Shown here: positions 51,155 through 60,438 of the stretch, piece by piece
How the letters are laid out: the number at the start of each line of letters is the position of its first letter
Numbering within the stretch: the stretch's first letter is position 1
NCBI RefSeq assembly: GCF_000204645.1
Contig: NC_015422.1
Location: forward strand, 496,001-560,000
Reading direction: 5' to 3'
DNA from: Alicycliphilus denitrificans K601
Lineage (GTDB): Bacteria; Pseudomonadota; Gammaproteobacteria; Burkholderiales; Burkholderiaceae_C
DNA: 64,000 nt
The notes under the pieces: generated by a model
What the model saw: only the letters and a program-made list of their open reading frames with translations
What the model was told of the DNA's origin: nothing
Database searches by the model: none
Program-made: the position numbers and the translations under genes

Positions 51155-51939
51155 CTGGCACCGCCTCCCCCGCAGGACAGGATGGAGCGCAGAGCATCCG
51201 CCGCGCGATCGCGGTGCTGCGCATCGTGGCGTCGGGGCAGGAAAGCGGCGTGCGCCTTACCGACGTCGCATCGGCCACGGGTCTCAATCGACCCACGGTG
51301 CACCGGATCCTGCGTGCGCTGGTAGAGGAAGGCGCGGTGGAGCAACAGCCCGTGACGCGACGCTATCTGATCGGTACGGAAGTGTCGCTGTTGGGACTGG
51401 CACGGCCTGCTGGCTTCCCGCTGCGCTCGTTGGCGGCTCAGCACCTGCATCACATCGGGGAGGTTCTGGGCGAGACGGCTTTCCTTACCATCCGCAAGGG
51501 TGACGACTCCGTGTGTTTGGCGCGGGCGTTAGGGAGCTATCCGATCAAGGTCCTCTCGATCGAGGTGGGCGCGCGCCGCTTGCTGGGCGTAGGCGTGAGC
51601 GGTGTCGTCCTGCTGGCTTCCTTGCCCTACGAGGAGGCAGTGGAAATGATGCGGCGCAATGCCGGCCGGTTGAGAGGGCTGAGGCTTGATGCGCAGGACA
51701 TCCTTGAGCGCTGTGCAGCGGCTCGCATGTTGGGGTATGCCTACACGGCAACGGGCGTGGTGCGCGGTACGCGCGCCGTGGCCGTCCCGGTGCACTCGCC
51801 TGCTGGAGAAACCGTGGCGGGCATCGCCGTCACGGCGATTTCTTCCCGCCTGACCGAGAGCCGCCTGCTTCATGCGGTACAGGTGATGCAGGAGCAGGCA
51901 CGGCTCATCGGCGAGAAGATCGGGCAGCGTCGGCGCTGA
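51151..51939 (+). CDS. IclR-family regulator of the HpaI cluster
   Basis: 262 residues. N-terminal winged helix: IRRAIAVLRIVASGQESGVRLTDVASATGLNRPTVHRILRALVEEG. The C-terminal domain carries LGETAFLTIRKGDDSVCLAR and ALGSYPIKVLSIEVGARRLLGVGVSG. Probably controls both its own operon and the divergent catabolic one through the palindrome at 50418. The start overlaps the flavin-reductase stop, so there is little doubt about it. Confidence 0.9.
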   Translation: MTGTASPAGQDGAQSIRRAIAVLRIVASGQESGVRLTDVASATGLNRPTVHRILRALVEEGAVEQQPVTRRYLIGTEVSLLGLARPAGFPLRSLAAQHLHHIGEVLGETAFLTIRKGDDSVCLARALGSYPIKVLSIEVGARRLLGVGVSGVVLLASLPYEEAVEMMRRNAGRLRGLRLDAQDILERCAAARMLGYAYTATGVVRGTRAVAVPVHSPAGETVAGIAVTAISSRLTESRLLHAVQVMQEQARLIGEKIGQRRR

Positions 51940-51946
51940 CGCGCAC

Positions 51947-52795
51947 TCAGTACTGGTACACGCCGCGCCCCGTCTTGCGGCCCAGGCGGCCGGCGGCCAC
52001 CATTTCGCGCAGCAGCGGGCAGGCGCGGTATTTGCTGTCGCCGAACTCGGCCAGGTATACGTCCATCACGGCCAGGCACACGTCCAGGCCCACCATGTCG
52101 GCCAGGGCCAGCGGGCCGATGGGCTGGTTGCAACCCAGCTTCATGCCTGCGTCGATGTCCTCGGGCGTGGCCAGGCCTTCGGCCAGCACGAAGAAGGCCT
52201 CGTTGATCATGGGCACGAGGATGCGGTTGACCACGAAGCCCGGCGCGTTCTTCACCGTGATGGGCGACTTGCCCAGGCGCTCGGCGAGCTGCTTCACGCT
52301 GTCGTGCGTGGCGTCCGAGGTCTGCAGGCCGCGGATGATCTCCACCAGCGCCATCATGGGCACGGGGTTGAAGAAGTGCATGCCGATGAAGCGGTCGGCG
52401 CGGCCCGTGGCGGCCGCCAGCTTGGTGATGGAGATCGACGAGGTGTTGGAGGCCAGGATGACCTCGGGCGCCACGATGGCGTCGACCTGCTTGAGGATCT
52501 TGAGCTTGAGCTCGTGGTTCTCGGTCGCGGCCTCGATCACGATCTGCGCGGCCTTCAGGTCGTCGTAGCTGGTCGAGCCCTTGATGCGCGCGAGCGCCGC
52601 ATCCTTGTCGGCCGCCGTGATCTTTTCCTTCTTGATCAGGCGGTCCAGGCTGCCGGCCACGGTGGCCACGCCCTTTTGTACGGCGGCGTCGGAGACGTCC
52701 ACCATGACCACGTTGATGCCCGACACCGCGCATGCCTGCGCGATGCCGTTGCCCATGGTGCCCGCGCCGATGATGCCGACGGTCGTAATCGTCAT
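51947..52795 (-). CDS. 3-hydroxybutyryl-CoA dehydrogenase
   Basis: 282 residues. NAD site VGIIGAGTMGNGIAQACAVSG, VIEAATENHELK, SNTSSISITKLAAATGR with the catalytic Ser region, the catalytic His in GMHFFNPVPMMALVEIIRG, and the PGFVVNRILVPMINEAF Asn. Oxidises (S)-3-hydroxybutyryl-CoA to acetoacetyl-CoA (or the reverse), either for butyrate breakdown or for C4 metabolism. It stands alone, divergent from the GMC gene. The start at 52795 is normal for the family. Confidence 0.93.
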   Translation of the reverse strand: MTITTVGIIGAGTMGNGIAQACAVSGINVVMVDVSDAAVQKGVATVAGSLDRLIKKEKITAADKDAALARIKGSTSYDDLKAAQIVIEAATENHELKLKILKQVDAIVAPEVILASNTSSISITKLAAATGRADRFIGMHFFNPVPMMALVEIIRGLQTSDATHDSVKQLAERLGKSPITVKNAPGFVVNRILVPMINEAFFVLAEGLATPEDIDAGMKLGCNQPIGPLALADMVGLDVCLAVMDVYLAEFGDSKYRACPLLREMVAAGRLGRKTGRGVYQY

Positions 52796-52894
52796 ATAAC
52801 AGTCCCTTGAAAGAGTTGTGGAAGCAAGAAACCGATGGTATCGGCAATTGCGCGATGGCCCGAACCGGCCGCGTGCGCCACGAGGGGGACAGGC

Positions 52895-54487
52895 ATGCGT
52901 GACTTCGACTATGTCGTGATCGGCGGCGGCTCGGCCGGCTGCGTGCTGGCGGGCCGGCTGAGCGAGGACCCGGCCGTGCGCGTAGGCCTGCTGGAGGCCG
53001 GGGGCAGCGACGACAGCGTGCTGATCCACTGCCCGGCGGGCCTGGCCGTGATGGCACGCACGGGCCGGTACAACTGGGGCCTGCAGACCACGGCACAGCC
53101 CGGGCTGGGCGGGCGCCGGGGCTACCAGCCGCGCGGCAAGGTGCTGGGCGGCTCCAGCTCGGTCAACGCCATGGTCTACGTGCGCGGCCACCCCGACGAC
53201 TACGAACACTGGGCGGCCGCGGGCAACCCCGGCTGGGGCTGGCGCGACGTGCTGCCCTATTTCCTGCGCGCCGAGCACAACGAGCGCTGGGACAACGCGT
53301 GGCACGGCCGGGGCGGGCCTTTGAACGTGATGGACCTGCGCTCGCCCAACCGCTTCAGCGCCGTGTTCGTCGACGCGGCCGTGCAGGCGGGCCATGCGCG
53401 CAACGACGACTTCAACGGCCCCGTGCAGGAGGGCGTGGGCCTGTACCAGGTGACGCACAGGAACGGCGAGCGCTGCAGCGCGGCCAAGGCCTATCTCACG
53501 CCGCACCTGTCGCGCCCCAACCTGCAGGTGATCACCGGCGCGCACGCCACGCGCATTCTTTTCGAGGGCAGGCGCGCCGTGGGCGTCGAGTACCGCCAGG
53601 GCGGGCGGCTGCAGCAGGTGCGGGCGCGGCGCGAGGTGCTGCTGTCGGCCGGGGCGCTGCTGTCGCCGCAGCTCCTGATGCTCTCTGGCGTGGGGCCGGC
53701 CGACGAGCTGCAGCGTCACGGCATAGGCGTGCTGCACCACCTGCCGGGCGTCGGCCAGAACCTGCATGACCACCCGGACGTGGTGCAGGTCGTCGATGCG
53801 CCGCGGCTCACCGACCTGTTCGGGCTGTCGCCGCGCGGCGCGCTCAACCTGCTGCGCGGCATCCGGCAATGGCGCGCGCAGCGCAGCGGCATGCTGACCA
53901 CCAACTTCGCCGAGGCGGGCGGCTTTCTCAAGAGCAGCCCCGATGAGGCCCGGCCCGACCTGCAACTGCACTTCGTCATCGGCAAGCTGGTGGACCACGG
54001 GCGCAAGACCGTGCTGGGCCATGGTTACTCGCTGCACGTGTGCCTGCTGCAGCCGCAAAGCCGCGGCAGCGTGCGCCTGGCCAGCGGCGACCCGCTGCAG
54101 GCGCCGCTGATCGACCCCGGCTTCCTCGCCCACGATGGCGACATGGCACGCATGGTGCGGGGCTTCCAGATGGGGCGGCACATACTGCGGCAGCCAGCGC
54201 TTGCGCAGTACGGCGGGAGCGAGGGGCCGGCGCTCGCACAGGCGCAGACCGAGGAGCAGATCGCGCAGTTCATCCGCCGGCATGCCGACACCATCTACCA
54301 CCCCGTGGGCAGCTGCCGCATGGGGCCGGGGCCGCTCGACGTGGTGGACGGCGAGCTGCGCGTGCACGGCCTGCAGGGGCTGCGCGTGGTGGATGCGTCC
54401 ATCATGCCGCGCATCGTCAGCGGTAACACCAATGCGCCCACGGTGATGATTGCCGAGCGCGCAGCGGACCTGATTAAGAAATTTTGA
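52895..54487 (+). CDS. GMC-family FAD oxidoreductase (choline/alcohol dehydrogenase type)
   Basis: 530 residues. FAD site DYVVIGGGSAGCVLAGRLSED, GMC signatures GKVLGGSSSVNAMVYVRG and SAGALLSPQLLMLSGVGP, and the catalytic His in IYHPVGSCRMG with Asn in GNTNAPTVMIAER. Oxidises an alcohol to the aldehyde with FAD; substrate unknown. Soluble, no signal peptide. The ATG at 52895 has GAGGGG upstream; residues from the earlier ATG do not belong to the fold. Confidence 0.92.
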   Translation: MRDFDYVVIGGGSAGCVLAGRLSEDPAVRVGLLEAGGSDDSVLIHCPAGLAVMARTGRYNWGLQTTAQPGLGGRRGYQPRGKVLGGSSSVNAMVYVRGHPDDYEHWAAAGNPGWGWRDVLPYFLRAEHNERWDNAWHGRGGPLNVMDLRSPNRFSAVFVDAAVQAGHARNDDFNGPVQEGVGLYQVTHRNGERCSAAKAYLTPHLSRPNLQVITGAHATRILFEGRRAVGVEYRQGGRLQQVRARREVLLSAGALLSPQLLMLSGVGPADELQRHGIGVLHHLPGVGQNLHDHPDVVQVVDAPRLTDLFGLSPRGALNLLRGIRQWRAQRSGMLTTNFAEAGGFLKSSPDEARPDLQLHFVIGKLVDHGRKTVLGHGYSLHVCLLQPQSRGSVRLASGDPLQAPLIDPGFLAHDGDMARMVRGFQMGRHILRQPALAQYGGSEGPALAQAQTEEQIAQFIRRHADTIYHPVGSCRMGPGPLDVVDGELRVHGLQGLRVVDASIMPRIVSGNTNAPTVMIAERAADLIKKF

Positions 54488-54506
54488 GGGTTTGGATAAG
54501 CAGTTT

Positions 54507-55172
54507 TTAGCAGCGCCCGCGCCGCCCCGTTCCTAGACTGCGCAGCCCCGATGGGGCACATGGTGTGCCTGGTTGGAAGGCCGCAGGGCCCAAGGAACCG
54601 ACGATGCAATTCAACCCCCAGGAAATCTCCGCGCTGGCACAGGCAGAGTCCGCCGCGCCGCGCATGAACATGTATGCAGCCATCCACAAGGCCTTGCGCG
54701 CCTTCATGGCCGACACGCTCACGGGCCTCGGCCGCGTGGATACGGACGACGATCTCGACCTGTCCCAGTCCTGCGACCGCGTGCTGGCGTTGATGGACTT
54801 CTGCCGCTCGCACTTGCAGCACGAGAACGAATTCGTGCACACGGCCATGGAGCGCCGCGCGCCGGGCAGCGCGGGCTCGTCGGCGGGCCGCAGGGCGCGC
54901 TGCAGCGCGGCCGTGGCCTTGACCTGCACCGTGCGGTGCGAGGGCGGGTCGCTGAAGACCACGGCGATGTGGCCCGTGGCGGCGATGTCGGCCAGCAGCA
55001 GCTGCGACTGACTCCTGCGCAGGAAGACGGTGATACGCCGGCCGTCGGCGCGGATGCGCGAGCCCACGGCGCGCATCACGCTGGGGCGCAGCTGTGCGTC
55101 GCGCGAGGCCACGATGGCGGACACGCCCCCGGCCACCAGGGCGATGTTTTCGGGGCTCAGCAGCGCGGGCAT
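54507..55172 (-). pseudogene. PPOX-like (pyridoxamine-phosphate-oxidase family) gene with foreign 3' tail
   Basis: The first ~108 residues from the ATG at 55172 belong to a flavin split-barrel protein: LLSPENIALVAGGVSAIVASRDAQLRPSVMRAVGSRIRADG, QLLLADIAATGHIAVVFSDPPSHRTVQVKATAA. After RPADEPALPG the frame runs into the antisense of the hemerythrin-like gene and reads on as low-complexity residues to 54507. Normal family members are longer, so the 3' end has been lost. Probably not functional; a shortened protein might still fold. Confidence 0.65.
54604..55011 (+). pseudogene. Hemerythrin-like gene truncated and joined to the PPOX-like gene
   Basis: The first ~93 residues (ATG at 54604, AAGGA upstream) look like a hemerythrin-type four-helix protein: MNMYAAIHKALRAFMADTL and CRSHLQHENEFVHTAMERRAPGSA, with His and Glu in the di-iron pattern. 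From about 54880 the frame enters the antisense of the PPOX-like gene and reads as unrelated sequence to 55011. The last helices with the remaining ligands are missing, so oxygen binding is unlikely. Confidence 0.65.
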
Positions 55173-55198
55173 GGCAGGCGTGATTTTCCGGCGCGTCG

Positions 55199-56017
55199 TC
55201 AGGCGCGAAAGCGCCTGCGCGTCAGCGCCAGCGCCACCCAGTAGGCAGCAATGGTGGTCACGGCCACCACCAGGCCGTGGCGCAGGGGGTGGGCCGGCCA
55301 CTGGTCCATGAACAGCGGGCGCACCAGCTCCACGGCGTTGGTCAGCGGCAGCCAGTCCGATGCGATGCGCACGGCCGTGGGCAGCTGCTCGCGCGGGAAG
55401 AACACGCCCGACAGGAACATCATGGGCGTGAGCACCAGCGTGAAGTAGTAGGTGAAGAAGTCGTAGCCCTGGGCCAGGGCGTTGAAGATCAGCGCGATGC
55501 TGGAGAACATGATGCCCACGGCGAGCAGCACGGGCCAGGCCACGAGCAGCTTGGGCGCATGGCTGATGCCCAGCGCCAGCATCACGCCCAGGATGGCCGT
55601 GGCGGTGAACAGCGCCTTGAACGCGGCCCACAGCATCTCGGCCAGCAGCACGCTGTCCAGGCTGATGGGCGCGTTCATGATGCCGTCCCAGGTCTTCTGC
55701 ACGTGCATGCGCGAGAACGCCGAGTACAGCGCCTCGAAGCTCGCCGCGTTCATGGCGCTCATGCAGATCGAGCCGCTGGCCAGGAACAGGATGTAGGGCA
55801 CGCGCGCGCCGCCGTCGCCGCCTACCTGCACTTCGCCCACCAGCGCGCCCATGCCGTAGCCGAAGGCCACCAGCCACATCAGCGGCTCGGCGATGTTGCC
55901 GACCAGGCTGGGTATGGCCAGCTTGCGCCACACCAGCAGGTTGCGCAGGAATACGGGCCACCAGCGCAGCGACAGGTCGGGCGCACGCCAGATGCTGGGG
56001 TCGGTCATGGGGGCCAT
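55199..56017 (-). CDS. ABC-2 type permease (NodJ-like)
   Basis: 272 residues with six hydrophobic helices. Landmarks: WWPVFLRNLLVWRKLAIPSLVGNIAEPLMWLVAFGYGMGAL, GSICMSAMNAASFEALYSAFSRM, and VLTPMMFLSGVFFPREQLP, typical of the NodJ/ABC-2 family. Forms an exporter with the ATPase encoded just upstream (stop at 56019; 1-bp gap). The cargo is unknown; related pairs export polysaccharides, lipo-oligosaccharides or drugs. Start 56017 or 56008 cannot be told apart. Confidence 0.88.
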   Translation of the reverse strand: MAPMTDPSIWRAPDLSLRWWPVFLRNLLVWRKLAIPSLVGNIAEPLMWLVAFGYGMGALVGEVQVGGDGGARVPYILFLASGSICMSAMNAASFEALYSAFSRMHVQKTWDGIMNAPISLDSVLLAEMLWAAFKALFTATAILGVMLALGISHAPKLLVAWPVLLAVGIMFSSIALIFNALAQGYDFFTYYFTLVLTPMMFLSGVFFPREQLPTAVRIASDWLPLTNAVELVRPLFMDQWPAHPLRHGLVVAVTTIAAYWVALALTRRRFRA

Positions 56018-56018
56018 G

Positions 56019-56960
<942 letters not shown>

Positions 56961-57003
56961 GCGGCGATTGTGGGGGAAAGCGGCCGATTCGGGTTTTGGC
57001 AAC

Positions 57004-57060
57004 AAAAAAGCCGCTTGCGCCCGCCAGAAGGGCGCAAGCGGCTATCTATTTGATAGTTTC
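57004..57060 (-). terminator. Strong terminator of the tannase-like gene, copy of the hairpin repeat
   Basis: Perfect 13-bp stem GCCGCTTGCGCCC (57011-57023) / GGGCGCAAGCGGC (57031-57043), 7-nt loop. On the minus strand it ends in UUUUUUGUUG. The flank CTATCTATTTGATAG (57043-57057) carries the repeat's GATAG/CTATC word. It is 22 bp after the tannase-like stop. Confidence 0.88.
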
Positions 57061-57064
57061 CGGA

Positions 57065-58777
57065 CTATGGGGCCACGCAGCTGAAGCTCTCCGCCTTGTT
57101 GGCGTCGCCCGTGCCGCCGTAGCGCGGCCAGCCCGGGTATTCGCACAGGGGGCGGGTGCGGCCCGGCACGCCCGCGGTGTCGGTCACCACCTGGCCGGCG
57201 GGCGCCGTGCCGATGCTCACCCACTGGTCCAGCGCCTTGAGCGAGTCCCAGTTGGCGTTGAAGGCCGTGCTGGCGGCGTGGCCGTAGCCGGGCACCTCGT
57301 AGTAGCGGGCGAAGCTCTTGACCGTGTCGGCGCCCATGGTCTGGACGAGCCGCTCGTAGTACTGGGCCGTGGCGCGCGTGCTGACCAGCACGTCGGCCGT
57401 ACCATGCGCCATCAGCAGCTTGCCGCCGCGCTTTTGGAAGGCGGACAGATCGGTGCTGTTGATGTCCTGCAGCTTGGTCAGCTCTTGTATGCGTCCCGCC
57501 CACGGGCCGGGGTTCTGCGGGTCGAGCGAGAGCGAATCGAAGTTCGCGTCGCGCGTCACGAAGTAGCGCACCCACTGGTCCCAGAACACGGCCCAGTACG
57601 GCGCCGTCAGCGGCGCGGGGCTGGCCGGCGCGGTAGTGTTCATGGCCAGCAGGGTGACGGTGGGCTGCAGGGGGCTGGGGCCCGTCTCGCCCAGCTCGGA
57701 CCCCCAGACGTTGAAGCCGGGGTATTGTGTCTCGCCGCTGCCCAGAGGGCTGCCGAACGTGATGGGCGTGTTGTATGCATGCAGCGCCGCGATCATGGCG
57801 TCGGACAGGCAGCCGTCGTTCTCGTTGCCGCCGCTCGGGCAGCGCAGGGGCTTGCCCTCGAACTGGGCCGTGGCCGGGTCGAACTGCGCGTTGCAGGCGG
57901 CGACGTTGCTGACGATGCCGTCGGCGATGCCGTCCAGCGCATCGCACCGGGCCATGGCCGCCTGGCGCAGCAGCTTGCGCTGGGCGAGGCTCGGGTAGGC
58001 GTCGGGCTGGGCGAAGGCGCGGCTCAGGCGGCCGAACTGCAGGTCCAGGCTGGCGGCGTTCCAGGCCGGATACCAGGAGACGACGCCGTCCCAGTCGGCG
58101 GGCCATTTCTGCGCCACGGCCAGCGCTTCGCGCCCGCCGGTGGAGCCGCCGATGAAATAGCGCTTGCCGGGCTTGCGGCCATAGAAGCGGGTGACGAGCA
58201 CGTCGGCCACGTCGCTGACCTTCTTGAGCGCCGCGCCGGAAAAGTTGGCCGCGGCCTCGTCGTTCGTCCCGAAGCTGCCGTCGCGGCTGCCGGCGGCGCC
58301 CGCCTGGTGGCCGGAGTCGCTGGCGAACACGGCATAGCCCTGGTCCAGCAGCGGATAGGGGCCCTGGCTCGCGGGGGCCGCGGAGTAGGTATAGAGGCTA
58401 GGGATGGTGCCGTTGTAGCCGCCGCCGCCGAGCATGACCACCTTGCCGTTCCATTCCTTGGGCAGGAGCAGTCCCATTTTGATAGCGGGTGCCGCCGTAT
58501 CCACGGGCGCAATGGCGATATTGGCTCGTATGGATGCGGGCGGCTGGGGGCCGGAGGCGGCCGTCGGCGTCTCCACCGAGGTGACGACGGCGCCCTTGGT
58601 GGGCAGGCCGATTTGGTCGGCGGCGACCTGCTGGGTCGCCAGGTTCCGGCTGGCGGTGTCGAAGGAAAAATGGTGCGAGCCGCCGCCGCAGGCGGCCAGC
58701 GCCAGCGCGGCGCTGGCCGTGAGCAGCAGGCGCGCGCCGCGGGGCCATGGGGGGCGGATGGCGGGGGGAGTGGTCAT
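57065..58777 (-). CDS. Tannase/feruloyl-esterase family lipoprotein, Cys pair missing
   Basis: 570 residues. Lipoprotein signal with lipobox LAAC (ASAALALAACGGG), so probably on the outer membrane or periplasmic side. The tannase fold has the nucleophile region IGGSTGGREALAVAQ, the Asp in LLMAHGTADVLVS, and the His in VPGYGHAAST. The family's CS-D-HC motif has a Cys before the Ser and one after the His; here both are replaced (Gly and Ala). The rest of the site is intact, so esterase activity is likely on an aromatic or hydroxy-acid ester. AAGGAG precedes the ATG. Confidence 0.85.
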   Translation of the reverse strand: MTTPPAIRPPWPRGARLLLTASAALALAACGGGSHHFSFDTASRNLATQQVAADQIGLPTKGAVVTSVETPTAASGPQPPASIRANIAIAPVDTAAPAIKMGLLLPKEWNGKVVMLGGGGYNGTIPSLYTYSAAPASQGPYPLLDQGYAVFASDSGHQAGAAGSRDGSFGTNDEAAANFSGAALKKVSDVADVLVTRFYGRKPGKRYFIGGSTGGREALAVAQKWPADWDGVVSWYPAWNAASLDLQFGRLSRAFAQPDAYPSLAQRKLLRQAAMARCDALDGIADGIVSNVAACNAQFDPATAQFEGKPLRCPSGGNENDGCLSDAMIAALHAYNTPITFGSPLGSGETQYPGFNVWGSELGETGPSPLQPTVTLLAMNTTAPASPAPLTAPYWAVFWDQWVRYFVTRDANFDSLSLDPQNPGPWAGRIQELTKLQDINSTDLSAFQKRGGKLLMAHGTADVLVSTRATAQYYERLVQTMGADTVKSFARYYEVPGYGHAASTAFNANWDSLKALDQWVSIGTAPAGQVVTDTAGVPGRTRPLCEYPGWPRYGGTGDANKAESFSCVAP

Positions 58778-58918
58778 GTGCTTGTCTCCTTGTCGTTGCA
58801 CGGGGCGGGCCGTCGGCCCATGGCCATTCTGGAAGTGCCCCCGGGCTGGAGACAAGCGGGGTTTTTCGTTACGTAGTTGCCCATATCCCGGGAAAACCGG
58901 CGCGCGGGCATCGGGTCT

Positions 58919-60418
58919 CTACTGGAACGCCACCTCGGCAAAGCTGCGCAGCTTGCGGCTGTGCAGGCGCTGCACGCCGCCGGCGCGCAGGATGTCGATG
59001 GCGCGCATGCCGATGAGCAGGTGTTGTTGAACGCGCTCGCGGTAGAAGTGGTTGGCCATCCCGGGCAGCTTGATCTCGCCGTGCAGCGGCTTGTCGCTCA
59101 CGCATAGCAGCGTGCCGTAGGGCACGCGGAAGCGAAAGCCGTTGGCGGCGATGGTGGCGCTCTCCATGTCCAGCGCCACGGCGCGGCTCTGGCTGAAGCG
59201 GCGCTGGGGCATGTTGTCGGGCAGCAGCTCCCAGTTGCGGTTGTCGGTGCTGGCCACGGTGCCGGTGCGCATGATGCGCTTGAGGTCGGGGCCGCCCATC
59301 TGCGTCACCTCGGCCACGGCCTGCTGCAGCGCGACCTGGATCTCGGCCAGCGCGGGGATGGGTACCCACAGCGGCAGTTCCTCGTCGAGCACGTGGTCCT
59401 CGCGCACGTAGGCGTGGGCCAGCACGTAGTCGCCCAGCTGCTGGCTGTTCCTCAGGCCCGCGCAGTGGCCCAGCATCATCCAGGCGTGCGGGCGCAGCAC
59501 GGCGATGTGGTCGGTGATGGTCTTGGCGTTGGCCGGCCCGACGCCGATGTTGACCATGGTGATGCCGCTGTTGTCGGCGCGCACCAGGTGGTAGGCGGGC
59601 ATCTGCGGCAGGCGCGGCGGGGGCGCGCCCAGCTCGTCGCCGGGCTGCGCGGGCAGGCCGGTGCGGCGCGTGACCACGTTGCCGGGCTCGATGAAGGCGA
59701 CGTATTCGCTGTCCGCCCGGGCCATCTCGGCATGGCCCAGGCGCACGAATTCGTCGATGTAGAACTGGTAGTTGGTGAACAGCACGAAGTTCTGGAACCA
59801 CTCGGGCAGGGTGCCCGTGTAGTGGCGCAGGCGGTGCAGCGAGTAGTCCACGCGCGGCCCGGTGAACAGCGACAGCGGCTGCGCCTCGCCGGCGCTCGGC
59901 GTCCAGGTGCCGTTGGCGATGCCGTCGTCCATGGCGGCGAGGTCGGGCAGGTCGAACACGTCGCGCATCAGCGTGCGCCGCTCGGGGCTGAGCGTGCCCT
60001 CGATGTAGTCATGCTCGGCGAACGAGAAATGGATGGGGATGGGCTGCCGGCTCAGGCCCACCTCCAGCTCCACGCCGTGGCTGGCGCGCAGCAGGCGGAA
60101 CTGTTCGGTGTAGTAGCCCGCGAACAGATCGGGCCGCGTGAGCGTGGTCTCGTAGCACCCGGGCCCCTCAACGAAGCCATAGGCCAGCTGCGTGGCGGCG
60201 CGCGCCACGGTGGCGATCTGCACGCGCACGTAGGGGTAGCAGGCGCGCACGTGGTTGGCGGGCGTCTCTCCGGCCACGAAGCGCTGCATGGCGTCGCGCA
60301 GATGGCCGATCTGCTGCTGATAGATGTGCTGCACCTGCGCCAGGGCGTCGGCGGGTTCGGCGTGGAAGCTGGGTTCGGTGATGAATGCGAGGGAGGAGGC
60401 CATGGGCGTATTGTCCAT
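58919..60418 (-). CDS. amn: AMP nucleosidase
   Basis: 499 residues, normal for Amn. The N-terminal domain (CYPYVRVQIATVARAATQLAYGFVEGPGCYETTLTRPDLF) and the C-terminal nucleoside-phosphorylase-like domain (HLVRADNSGITMVNIGVGPANAKTITDHIAVLRP, and VALDMESATIAANGFRFRVPYGT with the ribose-binding Glu and catalytic Asp region) are both complete. Hydrolyses AMP to adenine and ribose 5-phosphate, controlling purine pools. The start is MDNTPM at 60418; MASSL is a second option. Confidence 0.94.
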   Translation of the reverse strand: MDNTPMASSLAFITEPSFHAEPADALAQVQHIYQQQIGHLRDAMQRFVAGETPANHVRACYPYVRVQIATVARAATQLAYGFVEGPGCYETTLTRPDLFAGYYTEQFRLLRASHGVELEVGLSRQPIPIHFSFAEHDYIEGTLSPERRTLMRDVFDLPDLAAMDDGIANGTWTPSAGEAQPLSLFTGPRVDYSLHRLRHYTGTLPEWFQNFVLFTNYQFYIDEFVRLGHAEMARADSEYVAFIEPGNVVTRRTGLPAQPGDELGAPPPRLPQMPAYHLVRADNSGITMVNIGVGPANAKTITDHIAVLRPHAWMMLGHCAGLRNSQQLGDYVLAHAYVREDHVLDEELPLWVPIPALAEIQVALQQAVAEVTQMGGPDLKRIMRTGTVASTDNRNWELLPDNMPQRRFSQSRAVALDMESATIAANGFRFRVPYGTLLCVSDKPLHGEIKLPGMANHFYRERVQQHLLIGMRAIDILRAGGVQRLHSRKLRSFAEVAFQ

Positions 60419-60438
60419 GGCGCGCCGTCATGGCGCCG

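Noticed and set aside
51947..54367. Long minus-strand frame that would fuse a ~520-residue N-terminus to 3-hydroxybutyryl-CoA dehydrogenase
   Set aside because: The extension is antisense to the GMC oxidoreductase; the family start is at 52795.
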